A DNA stretch of 64,000 nucleotides from Actinomycetota bacterium. Its GTDB lineage: Bacteria; Actinomycetota; Thermoleophilia; Gaiellales; Gaiellaceae. The position numbers and the translations under genes were made by a program. Below the pieces are notes generated by a model. That model searched no databases. It had not been told where the DNA came from and saw only the letters and a list, made by a program, of their open reading frames with translations. This document shows, in pieces, positions 1 through 9,150 of the stretch. Position 1 is the first letter of the stretch, and each line of letters starts with the position of its first letter. The stretch covers positions 12,896 through 76,895 of the forward strand of contig VAWW01000058.1 of the NCBI GenBank assembly GCA_005884575.1, given 5' to 3'.

Positions 1-453
1 CTGCGGCTGAAACAGGCAGCGTCGACGCTGACCGAGCTCGACTCCGGCAAGTTCCACCCGGTGCTGCCGGAGCCCGTCGTCGACGCGGAGCGCGTGACGC
101 GCCTCGTCCTCGTCTCCGGGAAGGTCTACTACGACATCGCCGGGCACGAGGAGGGCGCGGCGGCGGAGCACGTCGCGGTCGTCCGGATCGAGCAGCTGTA
201 TCCGTTCCCGGTCGAGGCGGCGCGCGAGGCGATCGCCGCGTATCCGAACCTGAAGCAGATCGTCTGGGCGCAGGAGGAGCCGCAGAACATGGGCGCGTGG
301 CGCGCGATCCGCCACCGCCTCGAGGAGGCGAAGCCCGACGACGTGCCGCTCCTCTACGTCGGCCGGCCGTGGCGGGCTAGCCCCTCCGAGGGCTACCCGA
401 CGGCGCACCTGCGCGAGCAGGACAGGATCGCGCGGTCCGCGCTCGGCGTTTGA
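1..453 (+). CDS. kgd: 2-oxoglutarate dehydrogenase E1 (Kgd/SucA), C-terminal 150 residues
   Basis: This is the 3' end of a gene that begins before the window; the first base is in frame and there is no start here. The visible residues form the C-terminal transketolase-like domain of the thiamine-diphosphate-dependent E1 that decarboxylates 2-oxoglutarate in the TCA cycle. The run LVSGKVYYD, then VVRIEQLYPFP, then VWAQEEPQNMGAW, ending PSEGYPTAHLREQ, is the typical order for SucA and actinobacterial Kgd. Whether an N-terminal E2-like domain is present, as in actinobacterial Kgd, cannot be seen, so the kgd rather than sucA symbol is an inference from the host lineage. Confidence 0.9.
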   Translation: MRLKQAASTLTELDSGKFHPVLPEPVVDAERVTRLVLVSGKVYYDIAGHEEGAAAEHVAVVRIEQLYPFPVEAAREAIAAYPNLKQIVWAQEEPQNMGAWRAIRHRLEEAKPDDVPLLYVGRPWRASPSEGYPTAHLREQDRIARSALGV

Positions 454-484
454 ATCTCCTGCCGCAGAAGCGGATCATCGACGG

Positions 485-2500
485 ATGAGCACGGTCGTCT
501 CGCGACTCGAGGAGTCGGTCTCCGGCTCCGACCGGCGCGCGTGGCTCGCCCGCCGCGCCGTCGGCATCGTCCTCGTCGCCGCCGCGTACTACCTGACGGG
601 GAAAGCCGGCCTGCACCTCAGGTACTTCCATGACACCGTCACGGCGCTGTGGCCGCCCGTCGGCGTCGGGATCGCCGCGCTGCTGATCTGGGGACCCGGG
701 CTCTGGCCGGGGATCGTGATCGCCGACCTGGCCGTCGGCGACTACTCGACACCACTCGGAACGGTACTCGGGCAGACGACCGGGAACACGCTCGAGGTGC
801 TCGTCGCGGCCCTCCTCCTGCGGCGCCTGACGAAGGGGCGCCTCGGGCTCGAGCGCGTCGGCGACGTCCTCTCGCTCGTCGTCGCCGCCACGGCCGGCAC
901 CGTGATCAGCGCGACCTTCGGCACTGTCTCGCTCCGCCTGGGAAACGTGATCCCCGGGCACGAGACGTGGGAGGTCTGGCACACGTGGTGGCTCGCGGAT
1001 CTGTCGGGAGCGCTCGTCGTCGCGCCCGCCATCCTCGTCTGGGCGACCGCCCGCGCGCGCTTCGACCGCCGGTCCGCTGCCGAGGGGATCCTGCTGCTCG
1101 CGACGCTGGTCGCACTCGTGGAGCTTCCGACGCAACGCGACGTGCCCTACGTCGTCTTTCCCGCTCTGATCTGGGCGGCGCTGCGATTCGGCACCCGCGG
1201 CGCTGCGACGGCCGTGCTCCTGACCTCGTCGCTCATCGTCTGGAACACGGCTCACAACGACGGGCCGTTCGTGCGCGACTCGACCACCGCGAGCCTTCTC
1301 TCGACCCAGTTGTTCGTCGCCGTCGCGGCGGTGACGTCGCTCGTGCTCGCCGCAATCACGGCGGAGCGGCTCCTCGCAGTCGGCGCCGAGCGCGAGCTCG
1401 CGCACGAGCAGGCAGCGCTGCGGCGGATCGCCACGCTCGTCGCCGCCGAAGTCGATCCGGCCGAGCTCTTCGCCCGTGTAACCGAGGAGGTGAGCGGCGT
1501 CCTCGCGGCGCCGAGCGCTGCCGTACTGCGCTTCGAGGACGACGGCCATGCAACGCTCCTCGGCGTCACGCGCACGAACCTCCTCGGGCTTCCTGTCGGC
1601 TCGGAGCTTCCGCTCGCCGAGAGCAACGTCCTCGCGCGCGTCCACGGCACGGGCGAGGCACAGCGCCTCGACGACTACGAGGGCGAGACCGGCGGGCTCG
1701 TCGAGCGGCTGCGCGCCGCCGGTGCCCGTTCCTCCGTCGCCGCCCCGGTTCACGTCGGCGGCCGGCTCTGGGGTGCGTTGGTGGCGACGTCACTCGATGC
1801 GCCGCTCGAGTCGAGTGCCGAGCGCCGGCTGACGGACTTCGCCGACCTCGTCGCGCAGGCGCTCGCGAATGCCGACGCCTACGAGAAGCTCGCCGCGTCG
1901 CGTGCGCGCATCGTCGAGGCCGGCGACACCGAGCGCCGTCGCCTCGAGCGGAACCTTCACGACGGGGCGCAGCAGCGGCTCGTCTCGCTCGCGCTGCAGC
2001 TGCGGATCGTAGGCGCCAAGCTCGACGCCGATCCGCAGGCGGCGCGAGAGCTCGTCGTGGCCGCGCAGAGCGAGCTCGAGCAGGCGCTCTCGGAGCTCCG
2101 CGAGCTCGCACGCGGCATCCATCCGGCCGTCCTCTCGGAGCGCGGACTCGGGCCGGCGCTCGCGGCGCTCGTCGACCGGGCGCCCGTCGAGGTGGCGCTG
2201 CACGAGCCGCCGGCGGAGCGGCTTCCCGAGCCGGTCGAGGCGGCGGCTTACTACCTCGTCGCCGAGGCACTGACGAACGTCGCGAAGTACGCGGGCGCGT
2301 CCCACGTCGACGTCAGCGTGACCCGCGACGGGCAGCGGGCGGTCGTCGTCGTCTCGGACGACGGCGTCGGCGGCGCGGACGCCTCGTACGGGTCCGGCCT
2401 GCGCGGTCTCGCGGACCGCATCGAAGCGCTCGGCGGCCGGTTGCGCGTCGAGAGCCCGTCAGGCGGCGGGACGCGCATCGCGGCCGAGATTCCGGTCTAG
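485..2500 (+). CDS. MASE1-GAF sensor histidine kinase (NarL/DegS type)
   Basis: A 671-residue membrane histidine kinase. Residues about 20-300 are hydrophobic helices of the MASE1 sensory domain, residues about 310-460 form a GAF domain, and the rest is a HisKA_3 dimerisation region followed by an HATPase_c domain. The phospho-acceptor is His492 in [12 protein letters not shown], and the ATP-binding signs are [13 protein letters not shown] and [16 protein letters not shown]. Kinases of this type normally pair with LuxR-type response regulators, but none lies beside it, so the partner must be elsewhere. The gene follows the dehydrogenase after 31 nt. Its stop overlaps the stop of the convergent small gene by three bases. 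Confidence 0.9.
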   Translation: MSTVVSRLEESVSGSDRRAWLARRAVGIVLVAAAYYLTGKAGLHLRYFHDTVTALWPPVGVGIAALLIWGPGLWPGIVIADLAVGDYSTPLGTVLGQTTGNTLEVLVAALLLRRLTKGRLGLERVGDVLSLVVAATAGTVISATFGTVSLRLGNVIPGHETWEVWHTWWLADLSGALVVAPAILVWATARARFDRRSAAEGILLLATLVALVELPTQRDVPYVVFPALIWAALRFGTRGAATAVLLTSSLIVWNTAHNDGPFVRDSTTASLLSTQLFVAVAAVTSLVLAAITAERLLAVGAERELAHEQAALRRIATLVAAEVDPAELFARVTEEVSGVLAAPSAAVLRFEDDGHATLLGVTRTNLLGLPVGSELPLAESNVLARVHGTGEAQRLDDYEGETGGLVERLRAAGARSSVAAPVHVGGRLWGALVATSLDAPLESSAERRLTDFADLVAQALANADAYEKLAASRARIVEAGDTERRRLERNLHDGAQQRLVSLALQLRIVGAKLDADPQAARELVVAAQSELEQALSELRELARGIHPAVLSERGLGPALAALVDRAPVEVALHEPPAERLPEPVEAAAYYLVAEALTNVAKYAGASHVDVSVTRDGQRAVVVVSDDGVGGADASYGSGLRGLADRIEALGGRLRVESPSGGGTRIAAEIPV

Positions 2501-2679
2501 CGACGGCGCGTGCGGCCGTAGGCCTTCAGCGCCGACGAGGCGACCTTCGGGCCGTGCTTCCGGGCGAGGTCGAGCACCTGCTTGCGCTGCCTCGGCGGCA
2601 GGCGTCGGTAGATGTCGTACGCCGTCAGCGCGAGCCCGAGCGGGCCGGCGCGACGGGTCAGGAACTTGAGCGGCGCCAC
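2497..2679 (-). CDS. small basic protein, 60 aa, unknown function
   Basis: A 60-residue basic protein starting at GTG (VAPLKFLTRR). It reads as one or two short amphipathic helices with the segment AYDIYRRLPPRQRKQVLDLARKHGPKVA. There is no signal peptide and no cysteine. Small proteins of this shape occur in actinobacteria, but I do not recognise a named family. It is convergent with the upstream histidine kinase (overlapping stops) and lies just downstream of the secreted Pro/Ala-rich gene on the same strand, so the two may share a transcript. The start could be further upstream, but longer versions turn into low-complexity Arg-rich sequence that looks non-coding. Confidence 0.55.
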   Translation of the reverse strand: MAPLKFLTRRAGPLGLALTAYDIYRRLPPRQRKQVLDLARKHGPKVASSALKAYGRTRRR

Positions 2680-2708
2680 CGGGTCATCGTAGCCGCAGGC
2701 CCCGGCGC

Positions 2709-3383
2709 CTAGCCGCCGTGACCGCCGCCGCCGTGGCCGTTGCCGTCGTGGCCGTTGCCGTGGTCGTCGCCGTCGTGGTGGTTGCCGTGGTCGTCGCCGT
2801 GATCCTTGTCGTCGCCCGAGGGCGCCGGCGGCACCGGCGGAGGCGCGGGCTCGACGGGCGCGGGCTCGACGGGGGCGGGCGCGGCGGGCGCGGGTTGCTC
2901 GACCTGGACGGCGAGGACGCGCACCGAGGACTCCGGCTGCGGCGCGGGAGCAGGGGCAGGTGCGGGAGCCGGCGCCGGAGCGGGGGCAGGGGCAGGGGCG
3001 GGGGCCGGAGCAGGGGCGGGCGCCGGCGCCGGGGCGGGCGGGGGAGCGACCGGGCGCGGCCGGGTGAGGCGCGCGTGCGGCGCCTGCGGCTTCGCGGCGG
3101 GTCGCGGCGCCGCGTGGACGATCACGCGAGAGGCGAGCTGCGGCGACGGCGCGAGCCTGACGGGCTGCCGCCGGGCCGGGAGGGCAACGTGGACGCGCTG
3201 GGCCCGCTTCGGGACGGCGCGCGGGAAGATGGGGGCCCTGACGACCGTTCTGGTGGACGATGGCGGCGCCGCGACCTCGATCAGCGTCCCATGCGGGCCC
3301 TCGAGGGTACGCGGGATGGAGATTGCGACGGCGACTGCGCCGACGGCGGCAACTGCGGGAAGCACGCGGCGGATACCCCTCAT
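2709..3383 (-). CDS. secreted Pro/Ala-repeat protein with His/Asp/Gly-rich tail
   Basis: A 224-residue protein beginning MRGIRRVLPAVAAVGAVAVA, a signal peptide or single membrane anchor, preceded by a good AAAGAGGAG ribosome-binding site. A basic, Ala/Pro/Arg-rich region follows, then a long run of alternating Pro-Ala (about residues 115-150) typical of stiff cell-wall-spanning linkers, as in TonB-like or wall-anchored proteins. The last 30 residues are almost only His, Asp, Gly and Asn (motifs such as DDHGNHHDGDDHG), which suggests divalent-metal binding by composition. No catalytic domain is present. The GC-rich repeat makes the opposite strand look open as well, but the signal peptide and ribosome-binding site favour this strand. 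Confidence 0.65.
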   Translation of the reverse strand: MRGIRRVLPAVAAVGAVAVAISIPRTLEGPHGTLIEVAAPPSSTRTVVRAPIFPRAVPKRAQRVHVALPARRQPVRLAPSPQLASRVIVHAAPRPAAKPQAPHARLTRPRPVAPPPAPAPAPAPAPAPAPAPAPAPAPAPAPAPAPAPQPESSVRVLAVQVEQPAPAAPAPVEPAPVEPAPPPVPPAPSGDDKDHGDDHGNHHDGDDHGNGHDGNGHGGGGHGG

Positions 3384-3467
3384 GGTCGGCTCCTCTTTTG
3401 CCGAAGACATCACTCGATCGAGGTATCGGCACGGAGCCTTCGGGCCTGAAGACTGAAGAGACACACC

Positions 3468-5243
3468 ATGGCTAGTTTCAAGGTCAAGCTCGTCCTGTAC
3501 TTCCTCCTGCTCTCGCTGCTGCCGGTGGCCGCTGCGTTCTGGGGGTTTTCGACGGTCGCCTCGCACGGCGAGACGCGTCGCGTCGACGCCCGCCTCCAGG
3601 CGGGACTGCGGGCCGGGCTCGCCGCCTACCAGCAGAAGCTCGACGCGGCCCAGGCCGTCGCTTCCGGGCTCGCGCAGAGGCGCGCCTTCCAGCGGAGCCT
3701 CGAGCACGAGGACAAGCGCGCGGTCGCGCGGATGCTGCACGGCCGCCGGAACGTCGAGGTCGTGAGCCCGTACGGGTTGCGGGTCGGGCCGTCGCCGCCG
3801 CTGCTCTCCGCGCGACGCACGGCCGACGTCTTCACGAGCGAGGGTCTCGCCGGATCGGTGATCGTCTTCGTGCCCTTCGACACGCGGCTCGCCGTCCAGC
3901 TCCGCAAGTCGTCCGGTCTCAATCCGGACGACGCGCTCATCATCGTCGACGGCACGCGCGTCGTCGCCTCGTCGCCGCCCGTCTTCGGCTTCGCCAGCCT
4001 CAAGCCGGGTACGGCCCGGGTCGTCACGATCGGCGGCGCGCGGTATCGCGCGCTCGGCGCCGGCTCGCTGGACGAGTTCCGCGCGACGCGACTCGCCGTC
4101 ATCAGTCCTCAGCGCGCGATCGACGCGGCGGCCGCGAAAACGCGCGAGCGGCTGCTCGTGTTCATGCTCGCCGTGCTCGTCCTCGTGGCGATCGTGGCGT
4201 ACTTCGAGGGACGTTCGATCGTCCGGAATCTCGCCGGCCTCGTCGAGGCGGCTCGCGGGATCGCACGCGGGCGCCTGAACGAGCGCGTGCCTGTCCGTGG
4301 GCGCGACGAGTTCGCGCAGCTCGGCCGCGCGTTCAACGAGATGGCCGACCAGCTGCAGGAACGCCTCGCAGAGCTCGAGTCCGAGCGCCAGCGCCTGCGC
4401 GAGGCGTTCGCCCGCTTCGCGGACGCGCTCGGCGCGACGCACGATCCGGATCAGCTTCTGCGCGTCGTCCTCGACACGGCCGTCCAGGCGACAAGCGCCG
4501 CGGGAGCCGCGATCGTCGGCGACACACGGGCCGAGCTCCTGCACGTCGGCGAGATCGAAGGAGGCGGGGACAGGCTCGAGCTACCGCTCAATGCGGGCCG
4601 CTCGAGCTTCGGCACGCTCGTCATCGTCGGCGACTCGTTCGACGAGGAGGCTCGCCTGACGGCGACCTCGCTCGCGGCGCAGGCCGTGGTCGCGCTCGAG
4701 AACGCGCGGCTGCACGGGATCGTCGAACGGCAGGCGCTCGCGGACGACCTCACCGACCTCGCCAACCGGCGGCGCTGCGAGGACGCGCTCTCCGCCGAGC
4801 TCGCGCGCGCCGAGCGCTTCGGCACCTCGCTGACAGTCGTCTTTGCGGACCTCGACGAGTTCAAGGCCGTCAACGACCGCCACGGCCATCCGTGCGGCGA
4901 CCTGGTCCTGCGCGAGTTCGCGGCCGTTCTCCGCGCGACGGTCCGCGAGGCCGACGTGGCCGGCCGCTGGGGCGGCGAGGAGTTCCTCCTGCTCCTGCCG
5001 GGCACCGACGCCGCCGGCGGCGCCCAGCTCGCCGAGCGAATCCGGACGGAGCTCGAGAGCCGCGTCGTCCTGGCCCCGGACGGCACCCCGATCGGCGTCA
5101 CGTGCAGCTTCGGCCTGGCCTCGTATCCCGCGCTGGAGGGCGCCGGCGCGCTGCTGGCGGCCGCAGACGAGGCCCTCTACCGGGCCAAGCGGAACGGCAA
5201 GAACCGGGTCGAGGTCGCCGACGCGCTCGTGCGGCGTCCGTAG
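3468..5243 (+). CDS. diguanylate cyclase with extracellular sensor, HAMP and GGDEF domains
   Basis: A 591-residue membrane protein that should make cyclic di-GMP from two GTP. Helix 1 (residues about 5-28) and helix 2 (about 222-245) bracket a periplasmic-type sensor region. A HAMP domain (about 247-300), a GAF-like segment (about 310-425) and a GGDEF domain (about 430-585) follow. The active-site motif is GGEEF at residues 502-506. An RxxD inhibitory site (READ) sits exactly five residues before it, so product inhibition is expected. LTDLANRR at the domain start is canonical. It starts at ATG about 85 nt from the divergent Pro/Ala-rich gene. Confidence 0.93.
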   Translation: MASFKVKLVLYFLLLSLLPVAAAFWGFSTVASHGETRRVDARLQAGLRAGLAAYQQKLDAAQAVASGLAQRRAFQRSLEHEDKRAVARMLHGRRNVEVVSPYGLRVGPSPPLLSARRTADVFTSEGLAGSVIVFVPFDTRLAVQLRKSSGLNPDDALIIVDGTRVVASSPPVFGFASLKPGTARVVTIGGARYRALGAGSLDEFRATRLAVISPQRAIDAAAAKTRERLLVFMLAVLVLVAIVAYFEGRSIVRNLAGLVEAARGIARGRLNERVPVRGRDEFAQLGRAFNEMADQLQERLAELESERQRLREAFARFADALGATHDPDQLLRVVLDTAVQATSAAGAAIVGDTRAELLHVGEIEGGGDRLELPLNAGRSSFGTLVIVGDSFDEEARLTATSLAAQAVVALENARLHGIVERQALADDLTDLANRRRCEDALSAELARAERFGTSLTVVFADLDEFKAVNDRHGHPCGDLVLREFAAVLRATVREADVAGRWGGEEFLLLLPGTDAAGGAQLAERIRTELESRVVLAPDGTPIGVTCSFGLASYPALEGAGALLAAADEALYRAKRNGKNRVEVADALVRRP

Positions 5244-5328
5244 CTTTTCCTAACCTCCCCTCAACAATCCTTCCTGAAAACTGGGTACACTCCCCCGGTT
5301 CCGCCCCCAAGCAGGAGGAAAGGCCCTT

Positions 5329-5649
5329 ATGTCGGTTGAGACTCCGTCCCTCTTCGCGCAGGTCATCCAGGATCACCTCGAGCTGAAGCAGCGCAATCAG
5401 GAGCTCGAGCCTGCGATGCCGCTCGACCAGTACAAGGTCGAGGACCCGTTCGACAACCACCCGCTTTTCAAGACCGAGGAGCAGGCTCGCATCGAGGAGA
5501 CCATGGACGGCGTCGAGCCGGACATCGTCACCCACACGGCGGAGCCCGTCCTCGCGTGGCCCGGCGAGGACACCGCCGAGCACAGCGGACCGGAGCTCGA
5601 GGACACCGGGCTCTGGAGCCGCTCGCGCGACTTCGACTGGGGCGACTAG
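5329..5649 (+). CDS. acidic hypothetical protein, 106 aa
   Basis: A 106-residue, very acidic soluble protein without signal peptide or cysteine. It is preceded by a very strong ribosome-binding site (AGGAGGAAAG, 8 nt before ATG), so it is probably well expressed. The N-terminus (SLFAQVIQDHLELKQRN) is predicted helical; the rest has several Pro and Trp residues and ends RSRDFDWGD. A possible -10 element (TACACT) lies at about 5286-5291, with no convincing -35. I do not recognise the family. It follows the diguanylate cyclase after 85 nt but is probably its own unit. Confidence 0.7.
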   Translation: MSVETPSLFAQVIQDHLELKQRNQELEPAMPLDQYKVEDPFDNHPLFKTEEQARIEETMDGVEPDIVTHTAEPVLAWPGEDTAEHSGPELEDTGLWSRSRDFDWGD

Positions 5650-5685
5650 CCCCGGCGCGCGGTCTGTCGTGGCCCGAGCGGCCGC

Positions 5686-5755
5686 GGCGGGCCGGTAGGC
5701 GCCCGCCGGAGTTTGTGGCTCTGAGCCACTAGTGCGCTCGCTGCGCTACAGCACT
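5686..5755. repeat. cluster of three short inverted repeats
   Basis: Three consecutive inverted repeats lie between the acidic small gene and udgX. They are GGCGGGC/GCCCGCC (5686-5692 with 5701-5707, 8-nt loop), GTGGCT/AGCCAC (5715-5720 with 5724-5729, loop CTG) and AGTGC/GCACT (5731-5735 with 5751-5755). The last one covers the stop codon of udgX. The two genes converge here, so the hairpins may act as a two-way terminator, but no T-run follows. The pattern resembles the hairpin clusters at 10624, 32178, 40641 and 54336. Confidence 0.6.
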
Positions 5756-6357
5756 CCCGCGACGATCCGCAGGTCATCGACGAACGCGGCGAGCTCCCGG
5801 CGGCGGCTCTCGTCGTCCCGCTGCCGCAGGATCGCCGAGGGATGGATCGTCGCCGTGACGTGCTCGGCGAGTTCGGACTCCACCCACTCGCCGCGATGCT
5901 GCGTCACCCGGAACTGCTTGCCGAGGAGCGACTGCGCGGCCGTCGCGCCGAGGCAGACGAGGACGCGAGGCGACACGACCGCGAGCTCGGCGTCGAGCCA
6001 GGGGCGACAGGCGGCGAGCTCCGTCCAGTTCGGCTTCGCGTGGATCCGCCGCTTCCCCCGTGCCTCCCACTTGAAGTGCTTCACCGCGTTCGTCACGTAT
6101 GCGAGCGACCGGTCGATTCCCGCCTCCTCGAGCGCGCGGTCGAGCAGCTTCCCGGCCGGGCCGACGAACGGCCGCCCTTCCTGGTCCTCCTGGTCGCCCG
6201 GTTGCTCGCCGACGAACATCACCTGCGCATCCGAGGATCCCTCGCCGAAGACTGTCTGCGTACCGAGCTCCCACAGGTGGCAGGCACGGCACGCGGCCGC
6301 CGCCTCTCGCAGCTTCTCCAGCGTCGGCCCGTCGGGGATGTACTCCGCCGCGCTCAC
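5746..6357 (-). CDS. udgX: UdgX-type uracil-DNA-binding glycosylase (family 4-like, Fe-S)
   Basis: A 203-residue member of the uracil-DNA glycosylase superfamily. The signature GEQPGDQED (residues 50-58) and the loop KRRIH (102-106) match UdgX of mycobacteria. In that family the loop histidine (here His106) forms a covalent bond with the sugar after uracil is removed, leaving the protein locked on the DNA. Four cysteines (Cys23, Cys26, Cys117, Cys135) are placed to hold a 4Fe-4S cluster, and HPS (172-174) is the second active-site motif. The start is GTG (SAAEYIPDG). The gene stands alone, convergent with the acidic gene and divergent from the broken GGDEF/HD-GYP gene. Confidence 0.93.
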   Translation of the reverse strand: MSAAEYIPDGPTLEKLREAAAACRACHLWELGTQTVFGEGSSDAQVMFVGEQPGDQEDQEGRPFVGPAGKLLDRALEEAGIDRSLAYVTNAVKHFKWEARGKRRIHAKPNWTELAACRPWLDAELAVVSPRVLVCLGATAAQSLLGKQFRVTQHRGEWVESELAEHVTATIHPSAILRQRDDESRRRELAAFVDDLRIVAGVL

Positions 6358-6495
6358 CCTTCCGGCATACCCGTTCGGGGCCCATTTCCCTCCGGTGGGG
6401 GATGCCAGCGCCCGGCCTCGCTGGCGATGCTGAGACCCGTCAGTCCCACAAGGAGCACTTCTGCGGCCCGTTAATTCACTCCCCCGGCGCGCGCG

Positions 6496-9150
6496 GTGAC
6501 GCAGCGCGCATCCACCTTGCGGCTCGTTCCCACGGACCCGGCCGAGTACCGCCGGCTCGCCGACGTGTTCCACGACGTCCTCGCCGAGGAGAGCCTCGAC
6601 GCCGTCCTCGACCGGATCGCCGGGGCGCTCTCGGAGCTGATCCCGTACGACGCGCTGACGATCTATCAGGCCGACGAGGCGCACCACGACCTCGTGCCTG
6701 TGCTCGCGCGGGACAAGTGGGCTCGCGAGATCATGTAGACGAGGGTCGGCTTCGACGAGGGGATCACTGGCTGGGCCGCGTCGCGCCGCGAGCCGGTGCT
6801 CGCGAACCAGGCACACCTCGATCCGCGCGTCGGGGTCATCCCCGGCACGCCGCCCGACGAGCCCGAGGCGCTGGTCTCCGTCCCGCTCGTCGCGCGCTCG
6901 GCGATCAAGGGCGTCCTCAACGTGTACAGGCTCGGCCAGCACGCCGCGTTCGACGAGCGCGAGTTCGAGCTCGCGAAGCGATTCGGCGACGCCGCCGCAC
7001 TCGCGCTCGACAACGCGCAGACGCGCGCGCGGCTCGAGCACCAGGCGCAGACCGACTCGCTCACCGGCCTCTTCAACCACAGCGTCTTCCACGAGCGGCT
7101 GCGCACGACGCTGCAGCACGCGAGTCGGACGCACGCGCCGGTCGCCGTCCTGATGCTCGACCTCGACGACTTCAAGTGCATCAACGACGTGCACGGGCAC
7201 GGAGTCGGCGACGAGCTCCTGCGCCTGCTCGCCGATGCCCTGCGCGGGGCCGTCCGGAACGGCGACGTCGTCTGCCGGCTCGGCGGGGAGGAGTTCGGCG
7301 TGATCATGGAGCAGGCAAGCCGCGAGCGCGCAATGCGTCTCGCCGAGCGGCTCGTCGACCGGGTCGCGTCCGTCGACTATCCGTCCGTCGGGCGGGTGAC
7401 GGTCTCGGTCGGGCTCGCGATCGGCCCCGAGCACGCGATGAACCCGCGCGAGCTCGCGGCCTGCGCCGAGGCGGCGATGATGGCGGCGAAGGCGCGCGGG
7501 AAGAACGGGATCGTCTTCTACGACAACCAGACCTCCGAGCGCCCGCAGCCGGACGAGTCGCTGCACGCTCGCGACGTCCGCTCGATCGCGCACCTGAAGA
7601 TGCTGCAGAGCCTCGGCGGCAAGCTCAACCGGCTGAACGACGTACGCGAGCTGGGAACGGTGATCGCGAACGAGCTGCGGTCGCTGATCGACTACCACAA
7701 CTGCCGAGTGTTCGTCGTCGAGGGAGACGATGTGCTGCCGATCGCATTCCGCGGCGACTTCAGCGAGACGAGCGTCGTGCTGCCGCTCGAGCTGCTGCGC
7801 TGCAAGGTCGGACAGGGAATCACCGGCCGCGCGGCCGAGACCGGCGAGTCGCTCGTCATCGGCGACGCCGCGGCCTGCGAGTTCGGCGCCCGAATTCCGG
7901 GAACGCGGGACATCGAGGAGTCGCTCCTCGCAGTGCCGCTCCGCCACGGCGCGCGCGTCAACGGCGTGATCGTGATCTCGAAGCTCGGCCTCGACCAGTT
8001 CGACGAGGACGACATGCGGTTGCTCGAAGTCCTCGCCGGACACGCAGCCGTCGCGCTGGAGAACGCGCGGCTCTTCGAGTCCGCGCGCCGCGAAGCCGAG
8101 AGCGCGACGGCGCTGCTCGCCTTCAGCCGCGAGCTTGCGGGGGCACACGATCTCGACGAGACGCTTGCGAAGGTCGTCGAGCTGTCGGCCGTGATCCTCG
8201 GCTCGTCGGGAACGTCGGTCTGGCTCCAGGACGCGTCCGGCGAGCTCGTCGTGCGCGCACACTCCGGCTACGAAGGCGCGCGGAGGGACGCGATCGAGCG
8301 CCTCCGCTTCAGGTCAGAGGAGGTGGAAGGAGCGCTGCAGCGACGCGAGCCGTTCGTGATCTCGCCTGCCGACTACGCCGAGGTTCGCCGGCCTCCGATC
8401 TTCTCCGACTCGACGTTCGCGGTCGCTCCGCTCGCGCTCGACGGTCGCAGCGGCTGCATCGTCGCCGCGATTCCCGCGATGCTCGAGGAGCACTTCGGCG
8501 ACCGCGAGCTGCGCCTGCTCGGAGGCCTCGCGCACCAGGCGAAGCTCGCGATCGCCAACGCAGGCAACTTCGAGAACCTCGAGGAGACATTCCTCTCAAC
8601 CGTCGAGGCGCTCGCGAACGCGCTCGAGGCGAACGACGAGTACACCTCGTCGCACGCACGCTGGATCACGGATCTCTCGCTCAAGGTCGGGAAGGAGCTC
8701 GGTCTCGACGCGCGCTCGCTGAAAAGGCTCGAGCTCGGCGCGCTCTTCCACGATATCGGGAAGATCGGGATCCCCGCCAACATTCTCTCCAAGCCGGGGC
8801 GCCTGACCGCTGCCGAGCGTGCGGTGATCGAGCGGCACCCGGAGCTCGGCGAACGGATCATCGCGCCGATCGACCGGCTGCAGGACGTGCGGCCGATCGT
8901 GCGCCACTGCCATGAGCGCTGGGACGGTGCCGGCTACCCGGACCGGATCGCCGGCGAGGAGATCCCGCTCGAGTCGCGGATCATCTTCGTCTGCGACGCG
9001 TTCCACGCGATGACGACCGACCGCCCGTACCGGAAGCGGCTCTCGGCCGCCGAGGCGCGCCGGCGGCTCGAGCAGGCCGCAGGCTCGCAGTTCGACGCGG
9101 AAGTCGTCGACGCGTGCCTGCGCGTCCTCGTCGACGGCGCGCGGAATTAG
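6496..9150 (+). pseudogene. GAF-GGDEF-GAF-GAF-HD-GYP cyclic-di-GMP enzyme interrupted by in-frame TAG
   Basis: One reading frame runs from GTG 6496 to 9150 except for a TAG at 6736-6738 (codon 81). Before the stop is the first part of a GAF domain (ELIPYDALTIYQADEA). After it the same GAF domain continues in the same frame (VGFDEGITGWAASRREPV). Then follow a GGDEF domain (GGEEF with RxxD site RNGD five residues before), two more GAF domains, and an HD-GYP phosphodiesterase domain (LFHDIGKIGIP, HHERW-type motif HCHERWDGAGYP). The intact form would be 884 residues with both cyclic-di-GMP synthase and hydrolase modules. A GTG at 6796 could restart translation without the first GAF half. Mutation and sequencing error cannot be told apart from this window alone. 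Confidence 0.85.

Noticed and set aside
6736-6738. TAG as pyrrolysine or other programmed recoding
   Set aside because: No pyl genes or stop-codon stem-loop are seen, and the position is an ordinary GAF residue; a nonsense mutation or error is simpler.
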